Assembly: GCA_963814165.1 (NCBI GenBank)
Contig: CAWFBW010000021.1
Location: 124,001 to 188,000, forward strand
Source of the DNA: DASRAA01 sp963814165
GTDB taxonomy: Bacteria > Acidobacteriota > Terriglobia > Terriglobales > Acidobacteriaceae
Direction: 5' to 3'
DNA length: 64,000 nt
The notes below the pieces were generated by a model. The model saw only the letters and a list, made by a program, of their open reading frames with translations. It had not been told where the DNA came from and did not search any database. The translations under genes and the position numbers were made by a program. This document shows, piece by piece, positions 62,571 through 64,000 of this stretch (position 1 is the first letter of the stretch; each line of letters begins with the position of its first letter).

Positions 62571-63806
62571 GTGCCCGATATGTCGTCGCACGACACTTCA
62601 TCCTCGAGACCTTTGACGGTGCTGTGCCTAACGAGCTACTTCAAGGGAACGGAGTTCATGGTCGAGTGCAAGCGACAAGGATGCCGGACGCTGCTGGTGA
62701 CCGCGCAAAGCCTGACCGACGCCGACTGGCCGGGAGAATCGCTCGACGATATCTTCTACGTTCCTGATGAAGACAAGACCTGGAAGCTGCAGGACGTACT
62801 GCTGGGAATCAGCCACCTGGCTAAGACGGAAGTCATCGACCGCATTGTGCCTCTGGATGACTTTGATGTGGAGATAGCGGCTTCGCTGCGTGAGCACCTT
62901 CGGGTTCCTGGTATGGGTGACACAACGGCGCGGTATTTCCGCGACAAGTTGGCGATGCGGGCGCGGGCCCGCGATGCCGGACTTGCGGTACCGGACTTTA
63001 TTCAAGTCCTGAATTACGGGCAGTTGCATGAATTCATGCAGCGGATTCCGCCACCGTGGGTGCTCAAACCGCGGTCCATGGCGGGCTCGATCGGGGTGAA
63101 GAAGATCTCCAGCGCGGACGAGTTCTGGTCTGCAGTCGATCGATTGGGCGATCAGCAATCGTTCTATCTGCTGGAACAGTATGTTCCGGGAGACATCTTC
63201 CACGTCGATACGATCACGTATGAGAAAGAGTTACTTTTCTCCATCGCGAGCAAGTACGGGCGCCCGCCGATGGACGTGTCGCACGAAGGAGACATCTTTA
63301 CGACGCGGACGTTGACGCAGGGATCGGCTGAAGAAAAGGCGCTGCGATCGCTGAATGAGCAAGTCCTGAACGCATTCGGAATGGTGCGCGGGGTTTCCCA
63401 CAGCGAGTTCATCAAGGGACGCGACGGCGTGCTGTATTTCCTTGAGACGTCAGCGCGTGTAGGCGGCGCCCATATCGCTGACCTCATTGAGGCTGCGACT
63501 GGGATTAATCTCTGGGCGGAATGGGCAAAGGTTGAAATCGCAGGTGGCCAGACGCCCTACAGCGTATCGCCGCTGCGAAACGAGGCGGCGGGCTTGTTGA
63601 TTTCACTGGCGCGCCAGGAACGTCCCGACACGTCCGCGTACACAGATCCCGAGATAGTCTGGCGGATGAACAAGAAACATCATGCCGGACTCATTGTGCG
63701 ATCGACCGATCCCAAGAAGGTGGAAGAACTCGTTTGGAATTACGCGCAGCGGTTCCGGCAGGACTTCTTCGCATCGGCACCGCCGCGCGACAAGCCGACG
63801 AGTTAG
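62571..63806 (+). CDS. ATP-grasp domain enzyme, unknown substrate
   Basis: A protein of about 411 residues: an N-terminal Rossmann-like part (LTVLCLTSYFKGTEFMVECK, RTLLVTAQSL), then the ATP-grasp core with PWVLKPRSMAGSIGVKKISS, YLLEQYVPGDIFHVDTIT and a metal-binding end YFLETSARVGGAHIADLIEA. ATP-grasp ligases join a carboxylate to an amine or thiol; carbamoyl-phosphate-synthase-like domains look like this. A GTG at 62571 is chosen because AGGAGG is six bases before it. There is no biosynthetic cluster nearby, so the product is unknown. Confidence 0.85.
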   Translation: MPDMSSHDTSSSRPLTVLCLTSYFKGTEFMVECKRQGCRTLLVTAQSLTDADWPGESLDDIFYVPDEDKTWKLQDVLLGISHLAKTEVIDRIVPLDDFDVEIAASLREHLRVPGMGDTTARYFRDKLAMRARARDAGLAVPDFIQVLNYGQLHEFMQRIPPPWVLKPRSMAGSIGVKKISSADEFWSAVDRLGDQQSFYLLEQYVPGDIFHVDTITYEKELLFSIASKYGRPPMDVSHEGDIFTTRTLTQGSAEEKALRSLNEQVLNAFGMVRGVSHSEFIKGRDGVLYFLETSARVGGAHIADLIEAATGINLWAEWAKVEIAGGQTPYSVSPLRNEAAGLLISLARQERPDTSAYTDPEIVWRMNKKHHAGLIVRSTDPKKVEELVWNYAQRFRQDFFASAPPRDKPTS

Positions 63807-63829
63807 GGTTCGCCTAGCCGAGGTAGCGC

Positions 63830-64000
63830 TAAGCGTGATCGTAGAAGCGGAAGAACAGAGACTGCTTCGACACCGGTTCTGCCTTGGCGACGAGGGCGGC
63901 CATCTGTTTCTCGCTGTACGGCGTAAATTCCGCGCCAATTGGACGTTGTGCTCCAATTGCGCGACGGAATCGCAGCCGATGATCACCGTCGAGACCGGCA
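63830..64000 (-). CDS. Aldo/keto reductase, C-terminal part (frameshifted, runs off the window)
   Basis: The minus strand enters from the right edge with PVSTVIIGCDSVAQLEHNVQ, the cofactor-binding C-terminal segment of aldo/keto reductases. A missing base near 63930 (GG for an expected GGG) shifts the frame; the next frame continues EFTPYSEKQMAALVAKAEPV and ends FFRFYDHA with TAG at 63830. Only the last 57 residues or so lie in the window. It converges with the ATP-grasp gene. Confidence 0.75.

Overview
The window looks like a chromosomal contig from an Acidobacteriota bacterium, probably a Koribacter-like member of Terriglobia. This rests on the gene repertoire, not a search: a GWxTD-domain secreted protein beside a carboxypeptidase-regulatory/TonB-like outer-membrane protein, an ECF sigma factor followed by an anti-sigma/beta-helix fusion, DapD-type lysine synthesis, a glyQ-glyS-ppdK block, an Lhr helicase with a DUF5522-type partner, and small PRC-barrel, CsbD and Cys-ribbon stress proteins. 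Base composition is GC-rich, and the intergenic spaces are full of short palindromes.

Layout. 0-10 kb: rnhB and the convergent ffh bracket two accessory modules, each edged by a partial copy of the ffh 3' end. One module holds the ECF sigma factor, anti-sigma/beta-helix fusion and membrane proteins; the other holds PRC-barrel, CsbD, Cys-ribbon, mini-membrane protein and a Crp-type regulator. 10-14 kb: histone-deacetylase family protein, an orphan DppC-like permease, a GH16 lipoprotein and msrA. 14-27 kb: recO-glyQ-glyS-ppdK on the minus strand, broken up by an IS481-type element and an IS5-type element, with a second inverted IS481 copy and a MITE nearby. 27-43 kb: aroK, then asd-lysC-dapB-dapA-dapD (aspartate to lysine/diaminopimelate), a dicarboxylate symporter, an EcsC protein, RNase J, a threonine dehydratase-like enzyme, an SH3/TPR-like exported protein, uppP and ftsK. 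43-52 kb: outer-membrane and secreted proteins, an adaptor plus ABC ATPase pair, a penicillin-binding transpeptidase, kdsC and a P-loop kinase. 52-57 kb: lhr and partner, and a flavin-binding PPOX protein. 58-64 kb: xylA-xylB with a divergent LacI-type regulator, an ATP-grasp enzyme and the end of an aldo/keto reductase.

Two patterns stand out. First, an IS5-type element and two 130-bp MITEs share terminal repeats. Each sits exactly in the four-base loop (TAAA, TGAA, TCTA) of a palindrome, with the loop duplicated as the target site; empty palindromes of the same design lie elsewhere in the window. Second, at least twelve single-base indels interrupt otherwise intact genes, including ffh, dapB and RNase J. 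These look like consensus errors more than decay, so such genes are reported as one CDS with the shift noted.
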